Translations under genes and position numbers: made by a program
In this document: piece by piece, positions 1-7,731 of the stretch
How positions within the stretch are numbered: position 1 is the stretch's first letter
How the letters are laid out: the number at the start of each line of letters is the position of its first letter
NCBI GenBank assembly: GCA_025350425.1
Contig: JANXXW010000034.1
Span: forward strand, 1 to 11,806
DNA: 11,806 nt
Direction: 5' to 3'
DNA from: Rhodospirillales bacterium
GTDB lineage: Bacteria; Pseudomonadota; Alphaproteobacteria; Acetobacterales; Acetobacteraceae
The notes under the pieces: generated by a model
Database searches by the model: none
Told to the model about the DNA's origin: nothing
The model's input: only the letters and a program-made list of their open reading frames with translations

Positions 1-1062
1 ACTGCAACAGGATCGGCCAAGGATGTACGGCATGTCGTGATCGACCTTGCCGAGAGCGGATTGACCTACTTGCCGGGTGACAGCATTGGGCTGGCGGCGC
101 CGGCCCATCCATTGTTGGTAGCGGCGTGCCTGCGAGCACTCGGCGTGACGGGCGAGGAATTGGTGCCGTGTCCGGACGGCGTGGCGCGGCCGGTGCAGGA
201 AGTGTTGCTGCATCACGTCGATATCGCCCGGCCACTGGATCGCACCACTGGGCTTCTAGCGATGGCGGCGACTGACCCGCGCGAGGCGGCGATGCTTCGC
301 AAGGTCACGGACGGCGACGATGGGGCGGAGCCGGAAGATGCTGATCTGCTCGACCTGATCGAGGCTTTTCCGTCGGCACGGCCATTGTTGGATGACCTTG
401 TGCGGTCGTTGCCTGCATTGAAGCCGCGACTCTACTCGATCGCATCGTCGCTGCGCGCTGAGCCCGGCCAAGTGCATCTCTGCGTGGCAGTAGTACGCAA
501 CGAGCGGCGAGACCGGGTACGTTTGGGCACCGCGAGCAGCTTCCTGGCGGAGCGCGCGTTGGCGCATGGCGGGATCGGCGCGTTTATCCAGGCAAGCCAC
601 TTCCGCTTGCCAACCGATCCCAATACGCCCGTCATCATGGTGGGACCAGGCACGGGCGTCGCTCCGTTCCGCGCGTTCCTACAGGAGCGCGCGGGGGTTA
701 AAGGGCGCACATGGCTGTTCTTCGGCGAGCAGCACGCCGCGACGGACTTCCTGTTCGAGCCTGAGATACGGGCTTGGTTGGCCGATGGCACCCTGTCGCG
801 GCTGGACACGGCGTTCTCGCGCGATCAGGCGAAGAAGATTTACGTGCAGGACCGAATGCGCGAGCAAGCCATTGACCTTTGGCGGTGGCTGCAGGAAGGC
901 GGGCATTTCTACGTGTGCGGCGACGCGAGCCGGATGGCCAAGGATGTCGATCTCGCGCTGCGTTCGATCGCGATGGCGCAAGGTGGGTTGGACGAAGTGC
1001 AGGCACGGGATTGGATCGTGTCGCTCGCGCGTCAGAGCCGGTATCAGCGCGACGTGTATTGA
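1..1062 (+). CDS. CysJ-type sulfite reductase flavoprotein (FAD/NADPH-binding part), 5' truncated
   Basis: The frame is open from base 1, so the gene starts outside the window; 353 residues remain. They cover the FAD-binding and NADPH-binding halves of a diflavin reductase; an N-terminal flavodoxin domain, if present, is upstream. Visible motifs are the FAD-binding RLYSIASS (in-window residues 143-150), the NADPH pyrophosphate-binding loop GPGTGVAPFRAF (about 215-226), FFGEQHAATDFLF, the late YVCGD motif, and the C-terminal YQRDVY ending with its terminal aromatic residue, nearly identical to the end of E. coli CysJ. Such proteins move electrons from NADPH through FAD (and FMN) to a sulfite reductase or other acceptor. 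The stop overlaps the start of the nitrate reductase gene (TGATG), so here it most likely serves as NADPH donor for nitrate reductase rather than, or as well as, sulfite reductase; that role is inferred from context. A GTG at 37 lies inside the conserved domain and is not a credible start. Confidence 0.93.
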   Translation, partial: TATGSAKDVRHVVIDLAESGLTYLPGDSIGLAAPAHPLLVAACLRALGVTGEELVPCPDGVARPVQEVLLHHVDIARPLDRTTGLLAMAATDPREAAMLRKVTDGDDGAEPEDADLLDLIEAFPSARPLLDDLVRSLPALKPRLYSIASSLRAEPGQVHLCVAVVRNERRDRVRLGTASSFLAERALAHGGIGAFIQASHFRLPTDPNTPVIMVGPGTGVAPFRAFLQERAGVKGRTWLFFGEQHAATDFLFEPEIRAWLADGTLSRLDTAFSRDQAKKIYVQDRMREQAIDLWRWLQEGGHFYVCGDASRMAKDVDLALRSIAMAQGGLDEVQARDWIVSLARQSRYQRDVY

Positions 1063-3671
1063 TGGAACCGGTCCGCACGACGTGTCCGTATTGCGGGGTG
1101 GGGTGTGGGGTGCTGGCCAAAGCCGGCGAGGCGGTGCGCGGCGACCCGGTGCATCCGGCGAATTTCGGACGGCTGTGCAGCAAGGGCTCGGCACTGAGCG
1201 AGACCTTATCGCATGAAGGGCGGCTGCTGCATCCCGAGATCAACGGCGTACGCGTGACCTGGGACGCGGCGCTGGACCGGGTTGCGGACGCATTCCGTGC
1301 CACCATCGCGACGCATGGGCCGGACAGCGTGGCATTGTATGTGTCGGGACAGTTGCTGACCGAGGATTACTACGCGGCAAACAAGCTGGCGAAGGGGTTC
1401 CTGGGTACCGCGAACATCGACAGCAATTTGCGGCTTTGCATGGCGAGCGCCGTCATGGGCCATCGCCGCGCGTTCGGCGAGGATATCGTGCCGGGCAACT
1501 ACGAAGACCTGGAAATGGCGGACCTGCTGGTGCTCGTAGGGTCCAATACGGCGTGGTGCCACCCAGTGCTGTATCAACGCATCGTGGCGGCGAAGGCGTC
1601 CCGACCGGGGATGCGGGTCGTGGTAATCGATCCCCGCCGAACTGCCACCTGCGAGGATGCCGACCTGCATCTGGCGCTGGCGCCGGGCAGCGATGTGGCG
1701 TTATTCGCAGGACTGCTGGGTTATCTGAGGGATTTGGGGTGCGCGGACCTCGAATTCCTCGCCGATCACGCTGGCGATACGGCGGCGGCGTTGGCGGTCG
1801 TGCCATCCCTGGCGGAAGCGGCTGCGCTGTGCGGGCTGGACGAGGCGTCGCTTGCCACGTTCTACCGCTGGTTCGCGGCGACGCCCCGGACCGTGACAAT
1901 GTTCAGCCAGGGCGTGAACCAGTCCTCGGCCGGGTCCGACAAGGCGAACGCAATCATCAACGTTCACCTGTTCACCGGGCGAATCGGCCAGCCTGGAGCC
2001 GGGCCGTTCAGCGTGACCGGGCAGCCGAACGCAATGGGCGGGCGCGAGGTGGGCGCGCTGGCAAACATGTTGGCAGGGCATCTCGAGTGGGACCGGACGG
2101 ACGAGGTTTCGGCGCTGCGGACCTATTGGGACGCGCCGAACTTGGCGGCCGGGCCGGGGCTCAAGGCGGTTTCGCTGTTCGAGGCGATCCGCGACAAGCG
2201 GGTACGGGCGGTTTGGGTGATCGCGACCAATCCCGCCGTGTCGCTGCCGGCGGGTGCGGCCGTGCGGGCGGCGCTGGCGGGGTGTAATTTCGTCACCGTA
2301 TCGGATTGCGTGCGCGAGAGCGACACGATGGACCTGGCCCATGTGCGCCTGCCCGCGCTGGGCTGGGGCGAGAAGGACGGGACCGTCACCAACAGCGAAC
2401 GCGTCATCAGCCGTCAGCGGGCGTTCCTACCGATGGCGGGGGAGGCGCGACCGGACTGGTGGGCGGTGGCGCGGGTGGCACATCGGCTTGGATATGGGGC
2501 AGCGTTCGCGTGGAACGGGCCGGCGGCGATCTTTCGCGAACATGCCGCTATGACCGGGCTGGTGAATGCCGGACGACGGGTGTTCGACATCTCCGGGCTC
2601 GCCGGGATGAGCGACGAGGAATACGCGACGATGCCGCCGACGCAGTGGCCCTGTCCGGCGAATGGCTCGCGGCCAGACCGGCTGTTCGGGAGTGGCGGGT
2701 TCACATTGCCGGAAGGCCGCGCGCGGCTGGTGCCGACCGCGTTCCGCGCGCCGGCGAACCCGGCCACTGACGAATGGCCACTGGTGCTGATGACCGGGCG
2801 TATTCGCGACCAGTGGCATACGATGACGCGAACCGGGAAAGCGGCGCGGTTATTGGCGCATATCCCGGAGCCGGTGCTGTCGGTGCATCCCGACGACGCG
2901 GCTGGGATGGCCGATGGCGGGTTGGCCGAGGTGAGCAGCGCCTGGGGCAGCGCAGTGCTGCGGCTGCGGCACGATCCGGGATTGCGGCGCGGCACGGCGT
3001 TCGCGCCGATGCACTGGACGGCGCGGTTCTGCCCGGCAGCCCGAGTGAATACGACGGTCAATCCCGCGGTGGACCCCTACAGCGGCCAGCCCGAATTGAA
3101 GCATACGCCGGTCCGGGTGCGGGCCTGGACGGCGGCTTGGCACGGGTTCGTGCTGGCGCGGGACAATCTCGGCACGGACCTTGCGCCGTGGTGCGCGGTG
3201 CTTCCAGTGGGCGAAGGCGTCTGGCGGCACGAGATCGCGGGAGACGAGCCGGCGTTCGTTCGGTTGCAAGCGTTGTTGCACGACGGAAGCGAGGGCTGGA
3301 TCGCGTTGGAGGATAGTGCGGCCGGGCTGCATCGAGCCGCGCTGGTACGCAACGGATCGCTGATTGCGGTGGTATTCATTGGGCCGGACCATATGCTGCC
3401 GCCGCGCGAGTGGCTGATTTGGCTGTTCGCGGAAATGCTTACCCCTGTAACACGGCGAAGTATTCTTGCGGGACGGCCGGCGGATGGGCGTGTGGCGGAC
3501 CCCCATGTCTGTGTGTGCCACGGCATCGGCGAGGTGGCGATCCTGCGGTCGGCGGCCGAGGGATGCGGGACGGTGGAGGCAGTCGGGCGGGCAACCCGGG
3601 CAGGCACCAACTGCGGCTCCTGCCGGCCAGAGATTCGTGCTCTTTTGACGCGGGTGCTAGAGCAGGTCTGA
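1062..3671 (+). CDS. nasA: Assimilatory nitrate reductase catalytic subunit (molybdopterin oxidoreductase with C-terminal BFD-like domain)
   Basis: This cytoplasmic enzyme (869 residues) reduces nitrate to nitrite at a Mo-bis-MGD centre. The N-terminus has the [4Fe-4S] motif C8-P-Y-C11-GVG-C15 plus C39 in RLCSKG. LRLCMAS contains C126, the expected Mo-ligating cysteine of Nap/Nas-type reductases. Later segments (GQPNAMGGREVG; the MTGRIRDQWHTMTRTG region) match the nitrate reductase/formate dehydrogenase family. The last about 55 residues form a BFD-like [2Fe-2S] domain with C817-V-C819 and C851-GS-C854, a known feature of NasA-type enzymes. No Tat signal is seen, which fits assimilatory rather than periplasmic reductase. 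The start is ATG 1062 because it overlaps the upstream stop (TGATG) and places the first cluster motif at residue 8; the longer upstream reading frame would run through the flavoprotein. A formate dehydrogenase alternative is unlikely given the BFD domain and the CysG/CysJ neighbours. Confidence 0.94.
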   Translation: MEPVRTTCPYCGVGCGVLAKAGEAVRGDPVHPANFGRLCSKGSALSETLSHEGRLLHPEINGVRVTWDAALDRVADAFRATIATHGPDSVALYVSGQLLTEDYYAANKLAKGFLGTANIDSNLRLCMASAVMGHRRAFGEDIVPGNYEDLEMADLLVLVGSNTAWCHPVLYQRIVAAKASRPGMRVVVIDPRRTATCEDADLHLALAPGSDVALFAGLLGYLRDLGCADLEFLADHAGDTAAALAVVPSLAEAAALCGLDEASLATFYRWFAATPRTVTMFSQGVNQSSAGSDKANAIINVHLFTGRIGQPGAGPFSVTGQPNAMGGREVGALANMLAGHLEWDRTDEVSALRTYWDAPNLAAGPGLKAVSLFEAIRDKRVRAVWVIATNPAVSLPAGAAVRAALAGCNFVTVSDCVRESDTMDLAHVRLPALGWGEKDGTVTNSERVISRQRAFLPMAGEARPDWWAVARVAHRLGYGAAFAWNGPAAIFREHAAMTGLVNAGRRVFDISGLAGMSDEEYATMPPTQWPCPANGSRPDRLFGSGGFTLPEGRARLVPTAFRAPANPATDEWPLVLMTGRIRDQWHTMTRTGKAARLLAHIPEPVLSVHPDDAAGMADGGLAEVSSAWGSAVLRLRHDPGLRRGTAFAPMHWTARFCPAARVNTTVNPAVDPYSGQPELKHTPVRVRAWTAAWHGFVLARDNLGTDLAPWCAVLPVGEGVWRHEIAGDEPAFVRLQALLHDGSEGWIALEDSAAGLHRAALVRNGSLIAVVFIGPDHMLPPREWLIWLFAEMLTPVTRRSILAGRPADGRVADPHVCVCHGIGEVAILRSAAEGCGTVEAVGRATRAGTNCGSCRPEIRALLTRVLEQV

Positions 3672-4996
3672 TGCGTCACTTTCCATTGTTTCTTGATCTG
3701 CAAGGTCGTCGCGTGCTGGTGATCGGCACTGGCGAAATTGCACACCGCAAGGCGGAACCCCTGGCGCGCGCGGGCGCCCTAGTCGAAATGGCCGACCTGT
3801 TCGACCCGGCGCAACTGGCTGGATGCGCGTTGGCAGTCGGCGCGGACGCGCCGATCGAGGAGTTGCTCGCCCTGTCCAAGGCGGCGCAGGCGGCAGGCAT
3901 TCCGGTGAACGTGGTGGACCGCCCTGCCCTGTGCAGCTTCATCATGCCGGCGATCGTAGACCGTGACCCCATTACCATCGCAGTCTCATCCGGCGGCACG
4001 GCGCCAGTGCTGGCACGGCTTCTACGGGCCAAGATTGAGGCGCTGATCCCGCCGGCCTACGGGCGGCTGGCGGCAATGGCGGACAGCTTCAAGGACGAGA
4101 TCCGACGCCGGCTACCCGAAATGGCGCTGCGGAGGCGGGTGCTGGAGCGACTGCTGGGTGGCCGCGCGGCCGATTTGGTGTTCGCCGGACGGGAAGACGA
4201 GGCACGGACGGAGTTCTCGCGGGCGATCGCGGAGGGTGAACCGGAACGCGGGATGGTTTACCTAGTCGGCGCTGGGCCGGGTGCGGCCGACCTGCTCACG
4301 CTACGCGCCCAGCGGTTGCTCGGCGAGGCTGACGTGATCGTGCATGACCGGCTGGTAACGCCCGAGGTGCTCGATATGGCTCGGCGGGATGCGGAACGCA
4401 TCTATGTCGGCAAGGCGCGAGCCAACCATTGCATGAAGCAGGAGGACATCAACGCCCTGCTAGTGCGCCTCGGCCAGGCGGGGCGGAAAGTAGTGCGGCT
4501 GAAGGGCGGCGACCCCTTCGTGTTCGGCCGTGGCGGCGAGGAGGCGGAGGCGCTGGCCGAGGCGGGCGTCGCCGTCGAGGTCGTGCCGGGCGTCACGGCC
4601 GCGCTGGCGTGCGCGGCCCAAGCGGGCATCCCACTGACCCACCGGGACGCGGCGCGAAGTGTCACGTTTGTAACCGGACATACGAAAGAAGGCCGGCTCG
4701 ACATCGACTTCGCGCCCCTGGTGCGGAGCAAGACGACGCTGGCCGTCTATATGGGCATCGTCTCGCTGCCCTTCCTGCGCGATGGACTGCTCGCGCACGG
4801 GATGGCGGTGGACACGCCCGCCGCGCTGATCGAGCGTGGTGGTACGGCGGCTCAGCGGGAACTGCGGGGATCGCTGGATGAGCTCGTGCAGAAAGCTCCG
4901 GCTTGGTCGACCGGAGGACCCGCATTGGTGTTGATCGGAGACGTAGTTGGGCGTGGCGTTGCCGTGCGGGCTGGCAAGTCCGCCTACGCGAGGTAG
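3671..4996 (+). CDS. cysG: Siroheme synthase (precorrin-2 dehydrogenase/ferrochelatase fused to uroporphyrinogen-III C-methyltransferase)
   Basis: This 441-residue bifunctional protein makes siroheme, the cofactor of assimilatory nitrite and sulfite reductases. The N-terminal half is the CysG_B dehydrogenase/ferrochelatase: Rossmann loop VIGTGEIAHRK (17-27), NVVD with D83 (equivalent to E. coli Asp104) and VSSGGTAPVLAR with S107 (equivalent to the Ser128 phosphosite). The C-terminal half is the SAM-dependent uroporphyrinogen methyltransferase: VYLVGAGPGAADLLTL, HDRLV, YVGKA, VVRLKGGDPFVFGRGGEE, VPGVTAA, GIPLTHRD and YMGI. Key Asp, Lys and Met positions of the E. coli enzyme are kept. The start ATG overlaps the nasA stop as TGATG, indicating translational coupling in one operon. 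Compared from memory with E. coli CysG (457 residues), the Rossmann half lacks about 21 residues between residues 36 and 83. The 3' end overlaps the convergent hydrolase gene by 13 bp. Confidence 0.94.
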   Translation: MRHFPLFLDLQGRRVLVIGTGEIAHRKAEPLARAGALVEMADLFDPAQLAGCALAVGADAPIEELLALSKAAQAAGIPVNVVDRPALCSFIMPAIVDRDPITIAVSSGGTAPVLARLLRAKIEALIPPAYGRLAAMADSFKDEIRRRLPEMALRRRVLERLLGGRAADLVFAGREDEARTEFSRAIAEGEPERGMVYLVGAGPGAADLLTLRAQRLLGEADVIVHDRLVTPEVLDMARRDAERIYVGKARANHCMKQEDINALLVRLGQAGRKVVRLKGGDPFVFGRGGEEAEALAEAGVAVEVVPGVTAALACAAQAGIPLTHRDAARSVTFVTGHTKEGRLDIDFAPLVRSKTTLAVYMGIVSLPFLRDGLLAHGMAVDTPAALIERGGTAAQRELRGSLDELVQKAPAWSTGGPALVLIGDVVGRGVAVRAGKSAYAR

Positions 4997-5646
4997 CGCG
5001 CGAAGAACTCCAGCGTGCGGCCCTGTGCCTCGTTGGCGTCCGTGGCGCTGTAGCTGGTGCGCTCGTCGCAGCCGAAGCCATGACCAGCACCGTCATAGGC
5101 GAAGACTTCAACGCTGGGCTGAGCGTCCCGGATAGCGCGAATGTCGAGCATGGGGATGGAGGCGTCGATGCCGCCGAAATGCAGTTGGACCGGGCAGTGC
5201 GGCACTTCCTGGCGGGTGGCGGCGATACCGCCGCCATACCAGCCGACGGCGGCCGAGAACTTGGTGGTGCGGGTGGCCCCCAACCAGGCGATCGTGCCAC
5301 CCCAGCAATAACCGACGATGCCAAGCTTCTTGCCGCCAAGTGCGGCGGCGGCGGCGGCGATGTCGGCCATCGTGTCTTCGTTGGATACTTTGGCACGCAG
5401 GGCAACGCCGCGGGCGACGTCGTCGGGCGTGTAGCCAAGCTGCACCCCGCGTTCGGTGCGGTCGAACAAAGCCGGAGATATGACCGCGTAGCCCGCTTCG
5501 GCGAAGGTGTCGCAGACCCGGCGCATATGGTGGTTGACGCCGAAAATCTCCTGGACGACGACAAGGCCGCGCGACGCGTCCTCGGAGCCAGCGCGGTAGG
5601 CCGAAAGGGTGTGGCCGTCCGCCGCCGTCAAAATGATATCGCCCAT
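4984..5646 (-). CDS. Dienelactone hydrolase family protein
   Basis: This 220-residue cytoplasmic alpha/beta hydrolase belongs to the dienelactone hydrolase (DLH) family. The cysteine nucleophile is in GYCWGG (C114), the acid in GGIDASIP (D161), the histidine in GAGHGF (H189), and the QEIFG glutamate (E33) that tunes the nucleophile in DLH is present. Length is close to the usual 230-240 residues. DLH enzymes hydrolyse dienelactone in chlorocatechol breakdown, but most genomic paralogs such as this one have unknown substrates; nothing nearby suggests an aromatic pathway. The start ATG at 5646 is supported by a GGAGAG Shine-Dalgarno sequence about 4-5 nt upstream. It is convergent with cysG (13-bp overlap of the coding ends) and divergent from the small DUF4169 gene, so it looks like a separate transcription unit. 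Confidence 0.92.
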   Translation of the reverse strand: MGDIILTAADGHTLSAYRAGSEDASRGLVVVQEIFGVNHHMRRVCDTFAEAGYAVISPALFDRTERGVQLGYTPDDVARGVALRAKVSNEDTMADIAAAAAALGGKKLGIVGYCWGGTIAWLGATRTTKFSAAVGWYGGGIAATRQEVPHCPVQLHFGGIDASIPMLDIRAIRDAQPSVEVFAYDGAGHGFGCDERTSYSATDANEAQGRTLEFFARYLA

Positions 5647-5695
5647 GATGCTCTCCGCTGCTTGACCTGACTAAGTACCAGTGCAGATTGCCGAG

Positions 5696-5872
5696 ATGGG
5701 CGAGATCGTCAACCTTCGGCGGGTAAAGAAACAGCGCGCTCGCGATGCGGCGGCGCTAGCGGCGGATGCGAGCCGGGCAAAGCATGGCCTGACGAAGGCG
5801 GAGAAGCGGTCGCAAACGCTGGCTTCGGAGCGGGCGCGACGGCAGGTGGATCAGGCCAAACTGGAGCGGTGA
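5696..5872 (+). CDS. DUF4169 family small protein
   Basis: This 58-residue, very basic, Ala/Arg/Lys-rich protein opens MGEIVNLRRVKKQRAR and contains HGLTKAEKR. That pattern (GEI-NLRR-RK-AR followed by TKAEK) is characteristic of DUF4169, a family of short proteins common in Alphaproteobacteria and without known function. It is probably one long charged helix; there is no signal peptide or membrane segment. The ATG at 5696 is chosen because it begins exactly at the family N-terminus; a GTG 15 bases upstream would add MQIAE and has no better ribosome site. The gene is divergent from the dienelactone hydrolase (49-bp gap), and almost its whole length (5709-5872) lies antisense to the 3' end of the radical SAM gene, an unusual overlap. 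Recognition is by remembered family pattern. Confidence 0.8.
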   Translation: MGEIVNLRRVKKQRARDAAALAADASRAKHGLTKAEKRSQTLASERARRQVDQAKLER

Positions 5873-7727
5873 TCGTACGGTCCCGGATCGCTTGCCAATC
5901 GGGCGCCGTGCCGCGCGTGTTGCGAAGCGCGAGACAAAGCACGTTACCGGCCTCGACCATCAGCAGGCCGAGTGGCTCCAGCCGGGTGACCGCTGCCTGA
6001 ACCACCTCAAGGCCATACGCGGCGGAGAGCGCCCGCACGCTCACGATCCGCCAGCAGTCGCGCAGGATCTTGGCTTCGATGCCGCCTATCCCGTGCGTGG
6101 CAGCCGGCCAACCCGGACGCCGATCTGATATCTCGATGGTCTCGCCATCATCGGCCATGGTGAGGCCAGCATCGACGGGCCGCTCGGACCAGGCGGCGCA
6201 GGCGGCCGCGACCTCGGAGAGAACCGTACCGGACGGACCGGGTGCATCTGAGACAATCTGGAAATGATAGGCGAGAGCTCGCGTAGCGCCCGGCGAAAAT
6301 TTGTAGATGTGGGAATAGGCAGCGTTGGGTTCGACGCGAATGCCGTAAGCGGCGGGGTTGTTGAAATACGGGCTGAAGCGGTCGGCGCGGACGGGCCAGA
6401 AGGCCGAGGGCGCCTGTAGATGGATAAGCTGGCGCATGGCGGAGAGCATGTCGCGATATTGCGCGGTGGTTTCGCCGGGAAAACCACGCAGCAGGTTCCA
6501 TTCGACGTAGAGGCCGTATTCTGCGGCGAGCTTGAGCGTCTGCGCGTTTTGAAGCCGTGTGACGCCCTTGTTCATCATCGCCAGAATGCCGCTGTCCAGC
6601 GATTCGATGCCGGGCTGGATCTTGGTGATCCCGGCAGCGGCCAAGAGGGGAAAGTGCTCGGGACGGAGATTGCTCTTTAATTCGTAATAGACGGTCAGTG
6701 CCTCCGGCAACTCCGCGAGCATCGGCAGCAGCGTGGTAAAGTAGCGATGGTCGAGGATGGCATCGACGTTGACGAGGTCGGTGCCGTGATCGCGAGCGAG
6801 TGTCGCGATCTCCGCGAACGCCCGCTCGGGAGATTTGCTGCGAAAGGCCATGGACAGGCCGTTGATGCCGCAGAAGGTGCAGTGATGCTTCTCTCCCCAC
6901 CAGCAACCCCGTGACGTCTCGAACAGCGCGACCGGCGGATAGTATCTACGCGCGACATCCGAGACGGCGTGTTGCGTGAAGAAGTCGGAGAAGTCGGGAT
7001 AGGGTAGCGCGTCCATGTCGCGCACGAGACTGGGCGCCAGGGTTTCCGCATGTGGCGATCCGCGCCGCAGCAGACCGGGCAGATACGGTGGTTCGGCGCC
7101 ATCCAGCCATTCCTCCGCGAAGGCGGGGAACGTGATGTCGCTTTCGTCGGTGCAGACGACATCGATGAATTCGAACTGGCGGAGCAGCTCGACGCCCATC
7201 TCGCCACGACAGTTCGCACCACCGAACACGATCAGCGTCTCAGGATGGCGCCGCTTGATCCGGCGGGCGAGCGCCAGAGCAGCGGTGTTCTGCTGGAAAG
7301 ATGTGGTAAAGCCGATAATGCCATAGGCTGACCAATCGACCTCTGTCATGCAGGCCTCGAGGAACGCTTCCGCATGGGTGCGCGCCAGCATGAAGGCATG
7401 TACGCGCTGATGCGTGAAATGGTCGGGGTACTCGGCGGCGAACACATCCGTGAAATACGACAGGTCCGTATCCCAGCCAGGGCGAGGTGTTTCGTCGATG
7501 AAGGGCGCGAAGATCCATTCACCCACGAGCGCGTGGTAGGTTTCGGACGAGACGATCAGGTCGTGCGCGACCGCGCCGATACGATCGGCAAAGCGAAGGT
7601 AAAGATAGTGAATATCGGACGCGATGCCGCGCCGATGCAGCGCCGCCTTCAGCAGACTCAGCCCAATGCTGGGATAACTTAGGGCGGAGAACGGTGGCGC
7701 CGCGAAACCGACGCGACGCGCCCGCAT
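5709..7727 (-). CDS. RiPP maturation radical SAM protein (B12-type rSAM, 'RiPP maturation radical SAM protein 1' family)
   Basis: This 672-residue protein is likely a peptide-modifying radical SAM enzyme. Residues about 1-210 resemble the N-terminal cobalamin-binding-like domain of B12 radical SAM proteins (IIGFTTSF near 137-144, IVFGGANC near 166-173), although no DxHxxG motif is seen. The [4Fe-4S] motif is C275-WWGEKHH-C283-TF-C286 followed by GING; this CX7CX2C form with CWWGEKHHCTFCG is the signature I associate with the family named RiPP maturation radical SAM protein 1 (TIGR03975), found beside NHLP/Nif11-type precursors. The TIM barrel continues with PGIESLDSG and LRGFPGET. A small C-terminal domain is followed by a Pro/Ala-rich tail (about 619-672) that is antisense to the DUF4169 gene. 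The start is ATG 7727, with MRARRVGFAAPP as a natural N-terminus; the frame stays open further upstream but only through the precursor gene. It sits 4 nt after the precursor stop, implying one operon. C-methylation is the expected chemistry, but this is inferred from the family. Confidence 0.92.
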   Translation of the reverse strand: MRARRVGFAAPPFSALSYPSIGLSLLKAALHRRGIASDIHYLYLRFADRIGAVAHDLIVSSETYHALVGEWIFAPFIDETPRPGWDTDLSYFTDVFAAEYPDHFTHQRVHAFMLARTHAEAFLEACMTEVDWSAYGIIGFTTSFQQNTAALALARRIKRRHPETLIVFGGANCRGEMGVELLRQFEFIDVVCTDESDITFPAFAEEWLDGAEPPYLPGLLRRGSPHAETLAPSLVRDMDALPYPDFSDFFTQHAVSDVARRYYPPVALFETSRGCWWGEKHHCTFCGINGLSMAFRSKSPERAFAEIATLARDHGTDLVNVDAILDHRYFTTLLPMLAELPEALTVYYELKSNLRPEHFPLLAAAGITKIQPGIESLDSGILAMMNKGVTRLQNAQTLKLAAEYGLYVEWNLLRGFPGETTAQYRDMLSAMRQLIHLQAPSAFWPVRADRFSPYFNNPAAYGIRVEPNAAYSHIYKFSPGATRALAYHFQIVSDAPGPSGTVLSEVAAACAAWSERPVDAGLTMADDGETIEISDRRPGWPAATHGIGGIEAKILRDCWRIVSVRALSAAYGLEVVQAAVTRLEPLGLLMVEAGNVLCLALRNTRGTAPDWQAIRDRTITAPVWPDPPAVAPAPKPAFATASPPSSGHALPGSHPPLAPPHRERAVSLPAEG

Positions 7728-7731
7728 GGGT

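Noticed and set aside
879..1061. Upstream extension of the nitrate reductase frame
   Set aside because: It overlaps the conserved C-terminus of the flavoprotein in another frame and resembles no nitrate reductase; ATG 1062 gives the canonical N-terminal cluster.
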